Positions 63,608 through 64,000 of a stretch of 64,000 nucleotides of DNA are shown one piece after another. How positions within the stretch are numbered: the stretch's first letter is position 1; every line of letters starts with the position of its first letter. The position numbers and the translations under genes were made by a program. Source of the DNA: Caprimulgus europaeus (lineage: Eukaryota > Chordata > Aves > Caprimulgiformes > Caprimulgidae); contig OU015524.1 of assembly GCA_907165065.1 (NCBI GenBank), positions 31,682,795-31,746,794 on the forward strand, given 5' to 3'. A model generated the notes under the pieces. That model was given only the letters and a program-made list of their open reading frames with translations, was not told the DNA's origin and did no database searches.

Positions 63608-64000
63608 AAGGTACCCTGACTTTCCCCCCACTGTTTGCAGTTAGGCTTCAATTTAGTGTGAACATGAGTACTGTTTAAGGCCAGCAACATTAAAACACTG
63701 GACAACACTTTCTGACTCAACTCAAGTGTCTCAGAAATCCTACGGTGAGCACTTCACAGCTGGGAAAGCCAAGGTCTCTTGAGAGCTGGTGCCAGCCCTG
63801 TCTCCCTGTGGTTTTAGTGCAGGGGGTACTGCAGACAGGGATTGAGCCAGTGCTGCTTGCAGAAAGTCCCAGGGAAGTAACTCAGAATATCTCAGGCTTC
63901 TCTGAAACATGGTCTGGGCTAGTGATGAATTAGCAAACAGAAGCCAGTGAACTTTTTATTCTGGGGTTTAGTGTTCATCCTCAAGGCTAAATGAGGCCAG

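Larger units (their letters stand above)
61696..64000. other. Single-copy non-coding sequence
   Basis: No gene is supported. Two small tandem duplications are present (62383-62423 and 63580-63607). A minus-strand frame of 131 codons (61654-62049) and a plus-strand frame of 114 codons (62556-62900) resemble nothing I know. Confidence 0.5.

Overview
The window reads as non-coding chromosomal DNA from a bird. The evidence is the repeat content: CR1 LINEs with the avian 3' end (degenerate attctatg units, ORF2 tail FFT...HWNRLP) and three solo LTRs of an ERVL-like family that I recognise as widespread in birds. Much of the rest is AT-rich single-copy sequence with A/C-rich or T/G-rich low-complexity patches. 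I cannot name the species. I found no host exon, RNA gene, CRISPR array, operon or other prokaryote-type feature that I can support. Open frames outside CR1 are at most about 140 codons, often overlap on both strands, and match no family I know. The window is therefore best read as a gene desert or the inside of a very large intron. Layout: 1-10187 is single-copy DNA with one striking feature, a perfect 24-bp inverted repeat with an 11-nt loop at 1736-1794. 10188-10784 is a plus-strand solo LTR flanked by cacct. 10785-17125 is single-copy, with an AT-rich block near 11.1-11.45 kb that looks conserved. About 17126-20290 is the largest element, a plus-strand CR1 that keeps its 5' region, ORF1 esterase, ORF2 endonuclease and the start of the reverse transcriptase, but has lost its 3' part. 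20291-24063 is single-copy with an (ATGA)n microsatellite. Minus-strand CR1 3' fragments lie near 24064-24345, 29287-29452 and 61459-61695. Minus-strand solo LTRs of the same family lie at 30999-31580 and 54956-55576. The remaining sequence (31.6-55.0 kb, 55.6-61.5 kb and 61.7-64.0 kb) is single-copy, with mononucleotide tracts, several short tandem duplications of 14-22 bp, and a few motif clusters that could be cis-regulatory: palindromic ATGAATATTCAT near 33.4 kb, paired dyads near 48.36-48.40 kb, and an RFX-type X-box at 57999. No set of genes works together here. The functional candidates are non-coding and unproven, and I see no evidence for an undescribed gene system. All similarity calls are from memory and by eye; no alignment or database search was run.
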